Assembly (NCBI GenBank): GCA_039566865.1
Contig: CM076958.1
Span: 6,176,501 to 6,240,500 of the forward strand
Length of the DNA stretch: 64,000 nt
DNA from: Aurelia coerulea
Taxonomy: Eukaryota; Cnidaria; Scyphozoa; Semaeostomeae; Ulmaridae
Direction: 5' to 3'
The notes below the pieces were generated by a model, which worked only from the letters and a program-made list of their open reading frames with translations, was not told where the DNA came from and searched no databases. Position numbers and translations under genes: made by a program. Positions 12,319 to 24,300 of the stretch are shown in pieces (the stretch's first letter is position 1; every line of letters starts with the position of its first letter).

Positions 12319-15300
12319 CTGAAGTTCCTAGACATTTAGTTCAGTAAAATCGGTCGTTTCTTTCCATATCTATCTGCGATTTTGTAATATTGTTATGTTG
12401 ATGACAAGGTATCGTTTTTAAAAGAACTTTTTGCTCCTTAGCAATGCTTCTAAATGAATAATCCAATTATTACTCTTTTGAGAAATAATGATGCTACAGT
12501 TGCATTAAAATTGTATTAGATACGGAATTGTATTATCAATGAATTGTCAAAGAAAAGGTTGAACATTAATGAGGAACCGATTCTGAGAGCAGATATCAAG
12601 CGCATAGAAAATATAATTGTAAAAGAAATGAATACCTTTATTTCCTTCTTTGAATTGAATGGCTTGAAATAGAATTCGGATACTTTGCAATGCTTCTAAA
12701 TGAGCGGTCTAAATGAGCGGCCTAAAGGAGCGGTTTCGGTATGCGATCATTTCTAAAACAGCTGGATTTTCCATATTTCAATGTTTCGGTGCATTTTACG
12801 ATTGTGACGTCCATCAACATTCTTCTGTTATATAAACAGTGTAGACCTTCATAAAAATGGTTTCTTGAAAACTCTGCCACTTTCCCTCTAAGAACTGATT
12901 CTTTTCCAATTTTTTCCAAAAATAGTTCTAATTTTTCCAGAAACTTGCAAGAATTCCGTCTTTTCTATATTTCTATCCAGGGGTGGCGCCAGGGGAGGGA
13001 CAGCCCCTCCATCGGAAACATCTAGCCCCCCCGTCGGAGGAAATTTTGGGTTATTGTCGGAGGAAATTTGGCAAAATAACGTACGAAAACTGCATTTTCT
13101 AGCCATTTTAGCCCCCCTGTCGGAAGTTCCAGCCCCCCTGTCGGAAGATTTCTGGCGCCACCCCTGATTCTATCTACCATACGAAGGTAGTTTTACGACG
13201 CTGAGAAGTTAAACTTATCGAAGCAGCGTCCTGGTCCTTCCTCTCATTGTGACCACACTTCGTAATTCCTTTAGCCTGGAACTACAGAGAGTTGGCAACT
13301 CTCGTCACTCTACGTAGCAGGTTCAACAGAGCGGGGACTCGAACAGGCAAGCCTTAGATTGGTAGTCCAGCATGCTACGCACTGAGCCATTTCCCGCTTG
13401 CCAAATTCCTCTCACGAAAGGAAAGAAGATGGAAGTATCTACAAATCACCAGGGTATCACGCATCTGCAAAGTAGGTAAGTAAAGCTCGAGAGGTGTGAT
13501 AACTATTGAAACGATTATTTTTCAAGATTGTGGCCATACGCCATAGAAGATGAACTATTAAATTACCTGGTGAATCTGATGCTCCTTGAAAAATCGTTCG
13601 AACCAATCGATCATCTAAAATTCAAACGTATATTCAATTACATTTATCAAATACAAGCTACAACTAAATTTAAGAAACCTTTCAAATTACTTATAGTCTG
13701 CGCAAATTCACCCGAGGGTAAATGATACCGTAGAAGATATATCAAGATTTTCCATTCATATAGCTCAACATTTTGCATTTTAATTTTGATATGGTTTGGG
13801 ATAAAAACGGTGTTGAATTTGTGTTTGACTCATAAAATTGACTTTCAATTTCACAAAATATAGGGTAAAAGAACGAAAAAGTATAATTTATATCCTTGTC
13901 AATTAACTTTGTGAATAAGACCCCCTCTCTAACAAGCCCCCTCTCTTTTAATCCCCCTCTGAAATTAGATAAGTCCCCCGGGGGGCTTAATAGAGCTTTT
14001 ACGGTATCACGCGTTAAGAGCTAAAGTCCAGCTGATAATTTTGAAAAGTGTATTGTAATTTTGCCCAAGAAGCTTCCTTTGTGGGCTTAGAATTGCTCCA
14101 TTCTTTTGTTTCTTGTTGAATTTCAAGAGTACATGAACGAGTTAGTCATGAACAAGGCATAAGGTTAGGAACAAAACTGAAATCAAATCATGTTGAAAGG
14201 CTATTTACTTACCACTAAGTCGTAACAGTTGCATGACATCAGAAGATATTGTATCTCTGTTCTTTTCAAGAAAACCTGATGCATCATACGCCACCTAGAC
14301 GAAAGATTATCACTATATTGTAATCATCAAGTTTTATTCAACCTAGAGCCTGCTAGAATTGATCATACTTTTCAGTAAGATGATGATCAAAGTCAGATAT
14401 TTAGAATTTATCACTTCTGTAATTTGACGGGGATAAAAAATAAAAATATTTCGTCCGAAAGTACGTTGACATGGGAATTAAGCTCTTTCATCAGTTGTAT
14501 TTTTGCTACAATTCTACAGAGTGCCCTAAATCAATATATTTTCATTCTCAAAGGCAGTGGCGGACACTTTGCCAAATATTGGGGGGGGGGGGGCGAAGCT
14601 ATTGTTTCGGTTAAAAAGCATTGTTTGTTTCTATTGTTTTCGAACAAAAGATCTTTGTTCTAGCCAACATTGGGGGGCGATCGCACCCCCTCGCCCCCCC
14701 AGGTGTCCGCAACTGCTCAAAGGGAATAATTCTATAAGGGAATCCACCTGCAAGAACAGCTAGAGCCACTATCTTTTGATATCTGTCAAAGTTCAACCAA
14801 TCATGCGAGGTCTCGCGCCTCAACTCTCAGTGTCCATCTGGGCTTGATAATTCTGTTCTTATGTTGGCCTCAATGAATTTCATATTTTATATTTTCATAC
14901 CATTATCAAAGGCAGGCCCGTAGGAAGCGGGGGGGGGGGGCAGGTGGGGCTCAAGCCCCCCCCAATAATTTTGAAAACAATGGTGCTACGTCACACGAAT
15001 TAGTTAGATGTATTGTTCTCTATTGTTTTAAGAACAATTGCCCCCCCCAATCCGAAGCTTCTTCCTACGGCCCTGATCAAAGGGGAGAGTAGCCCTTCAG
15101 CACAAGTGCTGGTTTACAAGACACGGTATCACGGTAGCTATCAAATAAAGCTAAAACTACTTTTCAAAAATCTTTCATATCAAAAACTATTACAGAAACC
15201 CATTTTACTATATAAAAACTTATTTACAATGCTCAAAATTTACAAATGAAAAGAATAGAAGTAAACCCTACATCAGTTGTTGGAATGATAAATAGAAATG

Positions 15301-18300
15301 TACTCGATTGTACTCTATACCTTATCTAAAAACTGGTCAGTTGATTAAAATCATTTTGAAGCTTCCTTAAACGCTAAGAAATTACTAAATCCCTTTCTGT
15401 GACTTCCCTATTGTAGCCGTGACATACCACATCGCGTGTCTGAGAGAAAGATTTGTATGGTAGCTCGGTCATAGTGTCTAAGGTAATTCGTTATTGCATA
15501 GTCTATAGACTATAGACTATGGTTATTGTAAATGTTTTACATTGGGAATTTATATAAAAAAGATTGCCTGTTTTAACAGTTCCAGAAAGATAACCATTGA
15601 CTCGTTTTCAGCGATTTGAATGGCAATCTCTTGCTTAAGGGCCAGCTTGCATCCATATAATTTTGCCGATTTTTTGGCTTTGCATGGTCTGTAGATATAA
15701 GATACATAGTACCATTATCATCTCTCCTTCTAATTCTATTGTCGTTGCTAAATGCTTTTATCTTCGTATATTTCCCAGGCAAGTTTAATTTCTTTATCTT
15801 TGGACTCAATTCTTCAGCCATATAAAGTAAAACGCCACCACCCCCAGTTTTCTGTCTTTCCTAACTATCATATTGCCTTGAATTTAAAATTGCTTGTTTG
15901 AGTATGTTGAATCTATTTTAGTTTCAGATGGTGCCATTATTTGACACTAGAAGACTCCTCATTAGTTCTCTTAGGTCATCAATTTCACTTTGTATACTGT
16001 TAATAATAAGGTGCATAAGAGCAGATTTCTTGAATCTTGCTTCCTCCTTTCCATTGACTGTTCTTCTGATGGGCAACTAATGATCGAGTCTATTGATGAA
16101 TTTCCTGATCTATTCATTGTGAATTCTTCCCCTCTCCCTGATGCTATATCTTGGCTGTCTTCTAGATTACTGCTATTGGCAAAAGGAAATTCTTCCCAGG
16201 TCTGCAGGATTATATTACACTTGCATATGGGACAGAACCATTGTGACTTGTCTTCTGTGCTCATCTGTGCAAATTGTGTGGATGTAATTTCATTGTACTT
16301 GATACTATATAGATTGCCGCATTCAACACAAAGCAATTCACTGCGTCCTTGCGCAACTGCTCGTTTAAATTCATTACAAGGTCGCTTCGCAGGCCCTGGG
16401 TTTCTTCCTATGTCTCCTGCTTCTAGCAGCCTCTACTTCAGTACACTATCCCTCAGTAACTGCACTGTTCGGGTGTCATAACTGTAGTACTGATACCTAG
16501 TGCCATGAAATCTTTGCCTTTGCATTGGGCCTAAAGCCGAATGGTGCTTAGGCCAATATTTGGCACTTGGAATTTCATCTGTATCTCTCTTCTCGATAAA
16601 TTTGTCCGCAAATATCTATCCACACAGCTGTTGTGAACATTCATACACTTTTTAAAGTCCTTGGTAGAAACAAAAGTACTAAAAACAACGATATAACAGT
16701 CTTTGCATAGGAGTATTCTAAAACTTATCTTGCTGCCACTTTTGTTGTTTTTGTTTCTTTGTTGTTTGTTGTTGTTGTTGTATACTTTATCGATTTCCCA
16801 CTTCTCTCTCCATCCTCTCCTTCTTACTTCGATTCACCAACTTGGTTTGAAACAAAGAATCGCCAGGTAAAATAAACGATTCTAATGGTCTCACTTACCT
16901 TTCCCGCATAGTGATGAATATAAAACATTGATGTGGAATCTTTTGGTTTCTGAAAGTATGACTTGCCCAGATTGTCGCAGAATTTCTCTGTTGGTAAAAT
17001 TGAAAATGCTCAGTATAGTTCATAAATATCTGTAAGGAATATAAAGCCTAAATTCCAATGATGCTCTTCACGTTAACCTACAAAACATAGACTGGAAATA
17101 ATCACAGCTTAGCAAATGACAAAGAACAAGGCAATTCTAGTTTTGCTGTTCAACATATAAGTTTTGCGGGAGTGTGTTTGATATCATGAAATGCAAGTAC
17201 AGGGTCAGAGGTACCTTGGCTCAGACAATTGGCGTTAAACAGCAAACACGTTTCGCAAGTTAACAGCATAACTCGTCATACTTTTTGGGTAATTTGCTAG
17301 TACCGAAAAGCGAAATGGTAGCCACTGATTACTCAGTACTGAAATATGGGAGAACAAATGAACGCAAACAGCGAGTCTGCGTTTTGAAAACCTTGCATTG
17401 GAGTGACGTTTTTTCAATGGACACTTTGATATCTGTCTAATTACATAAAATTTTACGGCAAATCAAGTGTTAATCCAATGCACAAACTGTAGATCAATTG
17501 GAACATTCAAACGCAACTACTTCCTGTTGTTCAGTATGCACCTCACATGCACTTTAACTTTGAATAACTTACACAAAAATGTCAAATAACTCGAAAAATT
17601 GACTCGGTAGATAGGGGCACTTTCAATTGTGAGCAAAATTATACACTAATAAACAAGGACAGATTTGTAAGACAATAGCATCAGTTGCTCTTGATTGACG
17701 CTGGAATTCAAAGCGATTACCGCTCGATTGCAAGAGTATTGCACGATAATTGTCATCCTAAACATTTAGTTGACCGTTTTTTAAAGAGGTTTCTGAATAA
17801 ACAGTTTGCTTCGAGGCCTAAGCCTACCACGGTCCAGAAAATGCCCTTGCGCTTTTATATGCCTTACTTAGGCCAAATCAGCCTTCAACTTAGGCACAAG
17901 ATCTCCAGGGTATTGCGTAGGGCTTATCCTTGCGTTGACTTTCGTGTTGTTTTTTCGGTCAGGAAGATGCATTGAAAATTTTTTTCCATTCAAGGATCGC
18001 ATTCCTGAGAATGTTTGCTCCCATGTGGTATATAAGTACTCGTGTTCAGGCTACCAGGCCTGTTATATCGGTAAAACAGCTCGCCACTTGCTTATTAGAA
18101 GTGGGTCATTCCAAATAAGCACAACAGATGCATGTCAGGTGATGTTTTCAAAATTCCTTCTAATTTTAACCAAGGGCACCAAAGCGTCAGAGAACCTCAG
18201 AAAAGAATTTCAGCAAGTGATCTCATTTGGTTCAGGTTTTATGATCAATTGAATATTTAGACAATTGATGCAAATATGTGTTTTTTCATGAGATGGCAAA

Positions 18301-21300
18301 TTCAACTTCAAATATGTGAAAATCAAAACTTCCTATCCTAACTCTTTCTGCACTTAGTTATAGAACATTAAGGATGCTTTTGGAAGTTTAAAGTTTTGGG
18401 TAATTGACGACCGACATAATTGTAGAATATTACTTCAAAGTTTGAACCAAGTATGATTTTGACTCCAAAATGTGCCTGGGGATGGGACTTTGGTGTTGGT
18501 TTTCTGATCGATAAATGCCATGCCGCTTTTCAGTTTTATGGAATAGAATATCGATCTACCCCCCAATGCTGTAGATCAAGCGACCAAACGCTTTTCGCAA
18601 AATTCCTTAATCCGAGGGTTGCTAAGTCTCTCAATTTTCGCCTAAAAGACTAGTTTTCTATATTTTCTAACAGCATCTTGCAAAAATCTTGCAACACTGA
18701 GGGTGGCTATTCATATCATCCAAATATGTACCTACAGAAGTTCTGAAAAAGTGTAGAAACGAAGAAAAATTTGATATGAAATGACAGCAATAGCTCTATC
18801 AAAATGGATGCAGGCTCAAAATGGTTAATTCGGCCAACTTCGACGGGCTAGAAATCTTGTGTCCCAAGGAGGTACATTACTGGCCAAACAAAGTTCTATG
18901 ATAGACCTTTCGGGTGTATAAATTTCACTGTTTTGAATTGTAGGTAACTTGCGTGATTTTATGAGCTGTTTTGATTATGAGAAATTAGAAAATAGAGCAC
19001 GATACATGACAAAAAAAAGATAGATTTTGATAAATTTCCTGCAGGACATTGTGATTGACAATTTTCTGCGACCGTCCGGTCGCATGGGCGGGTGGGTCTT
19101 CATGCCCTGCTCAAAGGAAAAGTCATTTCATGAACAATTGAAGCAATTCAAGGTATAGCTCTTTCCAAAAGTAAAAACTAAAGTTCAAAGTTCAAAGTTG
19201 AAAATTCTTTTGCAAAATGTACTATGTGATGCCAAATCATGGCTAGGCCCTCTCTCAAAACCTCTGGATTCAGGTGCACTCCAAATTTTGACGTTGTGAA
19301 CTCGTATCTCCGGTGTTTGGTGGATGATGTTGAAATGCAAGGTACGTACATTTACGTTGAAGATCAAAGAATGCAGCTATCAACTGAAAAATCCCGAAAT
19401 TTTATCGTTTTGTTCTCTTGTTCGGTGAAACGGGGGTACTCTTTTTTGAGACACCCTGTATTTTAAGTTGCCATCTCATGAAAAAACACCCATTTGCATC
19501 AATTGGCTAAATATTCAATTGATCATAAAACCGGAACCAAATAAGATATCTTGCTGAAATTCTTTTCTGAGGTTCTCTGATGCTTGGGTGCCCTTGGTTA
19601 AAACTAGAAGGAATTTTTAAAACATCACCTGACATGCATCTGTTGCGCTTATTTAGAATGACCCAAGTAAGGAACATTTGGGAATAGGAAAAAGGGTCAG
19701 TCTATTAAAACATCCCCTTCGGCCATTAGTAGACATGTCAAACAAACAAACGCACAAAACTCTTCGATACCCCTCGTGTTGCTCTGATCCCTGGGACATT
19801 CATGTCTTCTTGTTTTTCCATGTTATGTTGTTTGACTTGTTTTCATAATCAGTTCTATAAAACCAGCACATGTATTTCTGATCTTTAGCTGAGGATGGCA
19901 CAAGTTTAGTGCCGAAACGTTCTGAATTAACTTTATTCGATATGTTGCATTAATATTTTTTCTAACCAACTGGATTGTCACTAACATGGACTTGTCTTCT
20001 ATTTAATAGATTGGTGGTATACTTGAAATCAATGCGGTACTGAGTTTGTTTTTTCATCATGTCATTTTGAGAAGAGTGATTAATATGCAAAGTGAAACTG
20101 TTCGTCGTCACACTAGTCATGAAATATGTTTGCATGTTGGCCTGAGTGAAAAGATTACATGTCCCTTTTTGGCGCATTTTGAAGTCCAGGCATTTTTTAT
20201 GAATCCAATTTTACGAAAATTTACGATGCTCAGGAAATTAAAAGAAGCACCACAAAGAATTCCTCAGCCTTTCAGCCATCAATCAAAATTTAGATAGATT
20301 CCAGTACCTCAACTACTTTCCGAGTAACGAACTTGCAAATATGTGGAAGTTTTTTTATAGTCCACACGGTAGGCCCTTAAGCAAGAAGGTGCAAGTTCTC
20401 TTGACTCATCAGGTTAACCCACATAACTTTGCCTAGGGTGGAAATGACAGCGATGATGGAAATACCAAACAACGCTGTGGAAATATTAAAATACCAAATA
20501 AGAATTAATTCGAGTAAAATTCTCTTTGAAAGAAAAGAAAACTTGGAGAATTCACATGCCAATCATGCATAACTTACCAACAAGCGAGAACACTGTCGCT
20601 CTAGGGAATCGGCTTTCTTCATCCAGTAATGCAAGTAGCCCCATTGGTCTCTGCATGAAATAAAAACATCAAATGTTGCATTTTTTCTCAGAAAAACAGA
20701 AAACCACAAAAAGGAAAATAACATGAAACACATTCAAGATTCGATTACATAGATCTTACCTTTTTTGCTTCTTGTCTTTAAACGACCTTTTTGGGCTAAG
20801 GGTTGCTATCTAAACTGAACGGTTATAACGAACGATCAAAAGAAATGATTCCTAATTCAAGCGAATGACAGGGATACACAGTGGGCTAGAGGGCTATATT
20901 CGAAAATTTCGAGAATTCTCTAAATCACTGGTTGCTGTGCAGTTTTAGAACGCTGAATAATTGGGCCTTCGTGCGCATTCTAAAGTTTTCATTTATCTTG
21001 TGTTATCACAGTTATAGATTTTTGACTCTGAGCAAATTGGGCAAAATCTTTGAAAATGTGCACTGTTTATTGAAAAGCAAGATGAAAATTAATATTTTAA
21101 TTAAAGAGTATCCCTTAGGTGATATTGTGGTAATATCATGAGCATAGGAACCTTCAACATAGCTTTTGTTTGTATTGAAATGTACCAGAAAGGAGATTTT
21201 TGGTTAGAATTCCCAAAACTGGAATATGGGTCACAGTTCCCCTAAATGTGGAGAAATATTCAATTTTACTCATTAATCCAATAGAATGCGTCGAAAAGAG

Positions 21301-24300
21301 CCATCAGTCACCATTGCTGATTTTCTTGAAACCGAGGAGTATAAAAGGAATTTTTGTTTCAGAGTCGAAAATTAGAATATCGGGCCCGAGCCCCCCTAAA
21401 TATGAAAATTTAAATTTTTTTGTAAACCATTCTATTTATCCCTCTCATACGTTGAAAACGAGCTACCAACTGTTCCTGTAACATTGATTTCCCTAGAGAT
21501 ATCCACGAATGTCTGCCAAAATCACCATTTTTGGCCCACTGTGGGATATTGGGGTGGCTAAAACTAGGATTCATCGCCAACAATCTAATCTTTTCATACC
21601 TGCAAAAACATTTCCAGTACAGGTCTGTTATTCTCGAAATGAATCGTATCTAATAGAATCCCTTCACTTTTGTATTCTTCAAATTCCCATTCAAAAACAT
21701 GTTGATTGAAATAAAACTGCAACTGCTCGTTTGCAATGTTGATACACAATTGCTCGAAAGAATTCTGGTGAAAATTCTCGAAGCCAAATATGTCGAGAAT
21801 TCCAATCTTCTGGTAATTGTTTCTTGGGCTAGGAATAAAACGATAGAGATAATTTGAAAAAACTTTCATAAATCCGGCTCTCTACATTTGAATCCATATG
21901 CGAATCCAAACAAAGTTTATTTGTTCAACTGGGTTACTGTTGACCATTAATCCCTGGCAAAAACGGATCCAATGTTTCACTTAACGTTGGCCAGCTCTGG
22001 TGTTCAGTGAAATTTTGGTACTACTTGATCATCTTATTAAGTGATCCAACATTTGTTGCAAATTTTTCTTCTGTCAAGTTTAATCGCAATAGAACTTATT
22101 TGATGCTGTTAGCACCGTTTCACCGGTGCTGTTGCGAACGTTGCGTATTCAGTTCGCGCATAGTCATGATTCGTGATAGCGCAGAAGCAGCTTCTCCCCC
22201 CCCCTCCCCCCCTCCCAACTCCACAACGTTATGTAGAAACCGTTTCTGTTCAAAAGTAACGATTTCAGGGGCAGCCCCTACGTTTGTAGCAAAGAACCAA
22301 ATTTTGCCAATATACCGGGTGTAAAAAACTACAACAAGTTTAACAAATTGCGATGCAACTCGTTTCAAACTCACGGTCAAACTATTGTTGCTTTTCGGCA
22401 ATTTGATTGGCAATCAAAAATAATAGCAAACATAAACAATTTCTCGAGAACTGACTAATCATTCAAAAACCAACAACCAAATGTAGGCACTTAGCAACGG
22501 TCATTATGATGTTACTTTGTTGTTCGGAATCGAGGTCGCATAATTAGTGGTACCAAGCTAACCGTGAAAAGCATAATGGCTGCTAATCCGCCCATTTTCA
22601 GCAAAATTTGTGCAATGTGAACCAGATTGTTTACTCGGCTTCATGACTGGCATATGAAAAAACATCTTGGAAATGAGGTTGATAAAGAATCCAACTGAGC
22701 TGGCATCCCTACACATCCACAGTCCTCAATCTTATTGTTTCTCATATTAACATTTGATACTGATTCAAAAATTGTTGAAGGTTCCAGTTTCTGTGCCATT
22801 TTGGTCAAGAACGCACCGGCCAGAAGACAGCTGCTTCAATTTATGATTAGCTACAAGCTACCCCCTATGTTGAAAAGAATTCCAGTGCAACAATTCAATA
22901 GTAATGCTAACAAAATCCGTTGCTCCAGATTGTTGGTCTGCAGTGCTTCCAAAAAAAGGCACACATAAATCAAATTATAGTATCCCGTATCATTGCTGAT
23001 AACTAAACAAGTCGTCCAAATAGTGCACTATCTTGATTACTAGGAATAATTGTAAAGGAAATATCACCTTCTGGATAAAAAAGAAAACAAGATGTCTTCA
23101 CGTACCTTGAGTAACCATTTGATGACTTCAAGAGAATGTTTATCTTTTTGACTATCCAACTGAAAAGTCGACTGTACAAAGCCTGCCAATAACAAACAGT
23201 AACATTCATCAACAATGAAACAGCAGTTCTAACTACTGTAAGCTCTGAAAAAGGCATCATTCATTTGCCCCTCGACTAACAAAGACAAAGCTAAACAAAT
23301 ACTGTAACACGATATCACAGGCTGTACCAAACTCGGAATGACAGAACTATTTACGCATGATACATTGAGCGATTCCTAGTCACTGGAGGTCATGTCATGC
23401 GCTGGGATCGAAATAGCAACTTTTGCAGGAAAAGTGGAAACAGTAAGAAACCATTTGATATACCAGGTACGAAATAAAGAACTGCGAATAATTGATGTAT
23501 CAAGCGTAAAGGTTTCCTACCGCCCATGGCAAAATGAAAAAACAAAGCTATCAACAAGATCATGTGAAAATATAGCTTCGTACCAAGCCTTCATGATTGT
23601 CAGAACGAAGCCTGGCCTGCAAAAAGCTCCAAGACGGAAAAATCAAACGGAAAGTACGCGTTCGAGTCAATACAGCTCTCAGTGTGATTTGGGCAGTGAT
23701 GTATAGGTAAAGATGCAACAGTAACCATAACATTATTGCCTGACACAGTGCTCAACAGCAGGCTGTGTATACACAGATGCATCTAAATGATTAAGCGGGG
23801 TAGCAAAAAATATAAAGGAAATGAAAGGTGAAACAACAACCTTTGCAGTTGCATCTCGGCAATCAAGGCTTTGCTCGACTGTGTTATATCGAACGATTGT
23901 TTCTCCTACAAAACAAAAGAAATGACCAACAATAGACCATTTGCCAATTAAGAAAAAATTCCGACAGCCCTAGTAACAGTCGGAAACCAGGGGAGTCCTC
24001 TCCATTACAGTATAATCGGCAAGCCGACCCGGCCCGATTTTCTGACCCGAAGCTGCATTTGGAGCCGATGCTCGATGGTTACTCAACTAATTTCAAAACA
24101 GAAAAAAAGGTACAAGAGATAATTCGTTTGTGAGTCTTATCACGAATTTGGGGTTCAATATTGCCCCCAGGGGCGGAGCGCGGGGGCTGCGAAAATTGGG
24201 AAATATTTTGGCATACCCCATTTTGGGCCGTAACTCCGTTTTGCGAGGGGTAAACGGCCTCGGCATGTCAAAAATCGACGAGAAACCGTATTCTTTCACT

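Larger units (their letters stand above)
17685..19787 (+). mobile_element. Penelope-like element 3' part with GIY-YIG endonuclease, disrupted
   Basis: Residual protein: [56 protein letters not shown] then [19 protein letters not shown], the last being the GIY-YIG nuclease core of Penelope-like retroelements. It matches the second copy at 26968-27585 block by block. There is a 1-base frame slip near 17955. At 18102 a TIR element of 1,562 bases splits the nuclease; after it, at 19665, the same frame resumes (KEHLGIG). A further slip and loss of about 33 residues follow before the shared C-terminus SSIPLVLL (stop 19787). Downstream near 19885-19925 is GCACAAGTTTAGTGCCGAAACG-like sequence typical of Penelope 3' regions. 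Non-functional. Confidence 0.8.

Noticed and set aside
13331..13397. A functional tRNA gene on the minus strand
   Set aside because: A and B boxes are good but the acceptor and T stems do not pair, and a SINE-like body follows.
15495..15525. Palindrome CATAGTCTATAGACTATAG
   Set aside because: A short tandem of TATAGACTA, not a perfect palindrome and not linked to any element.
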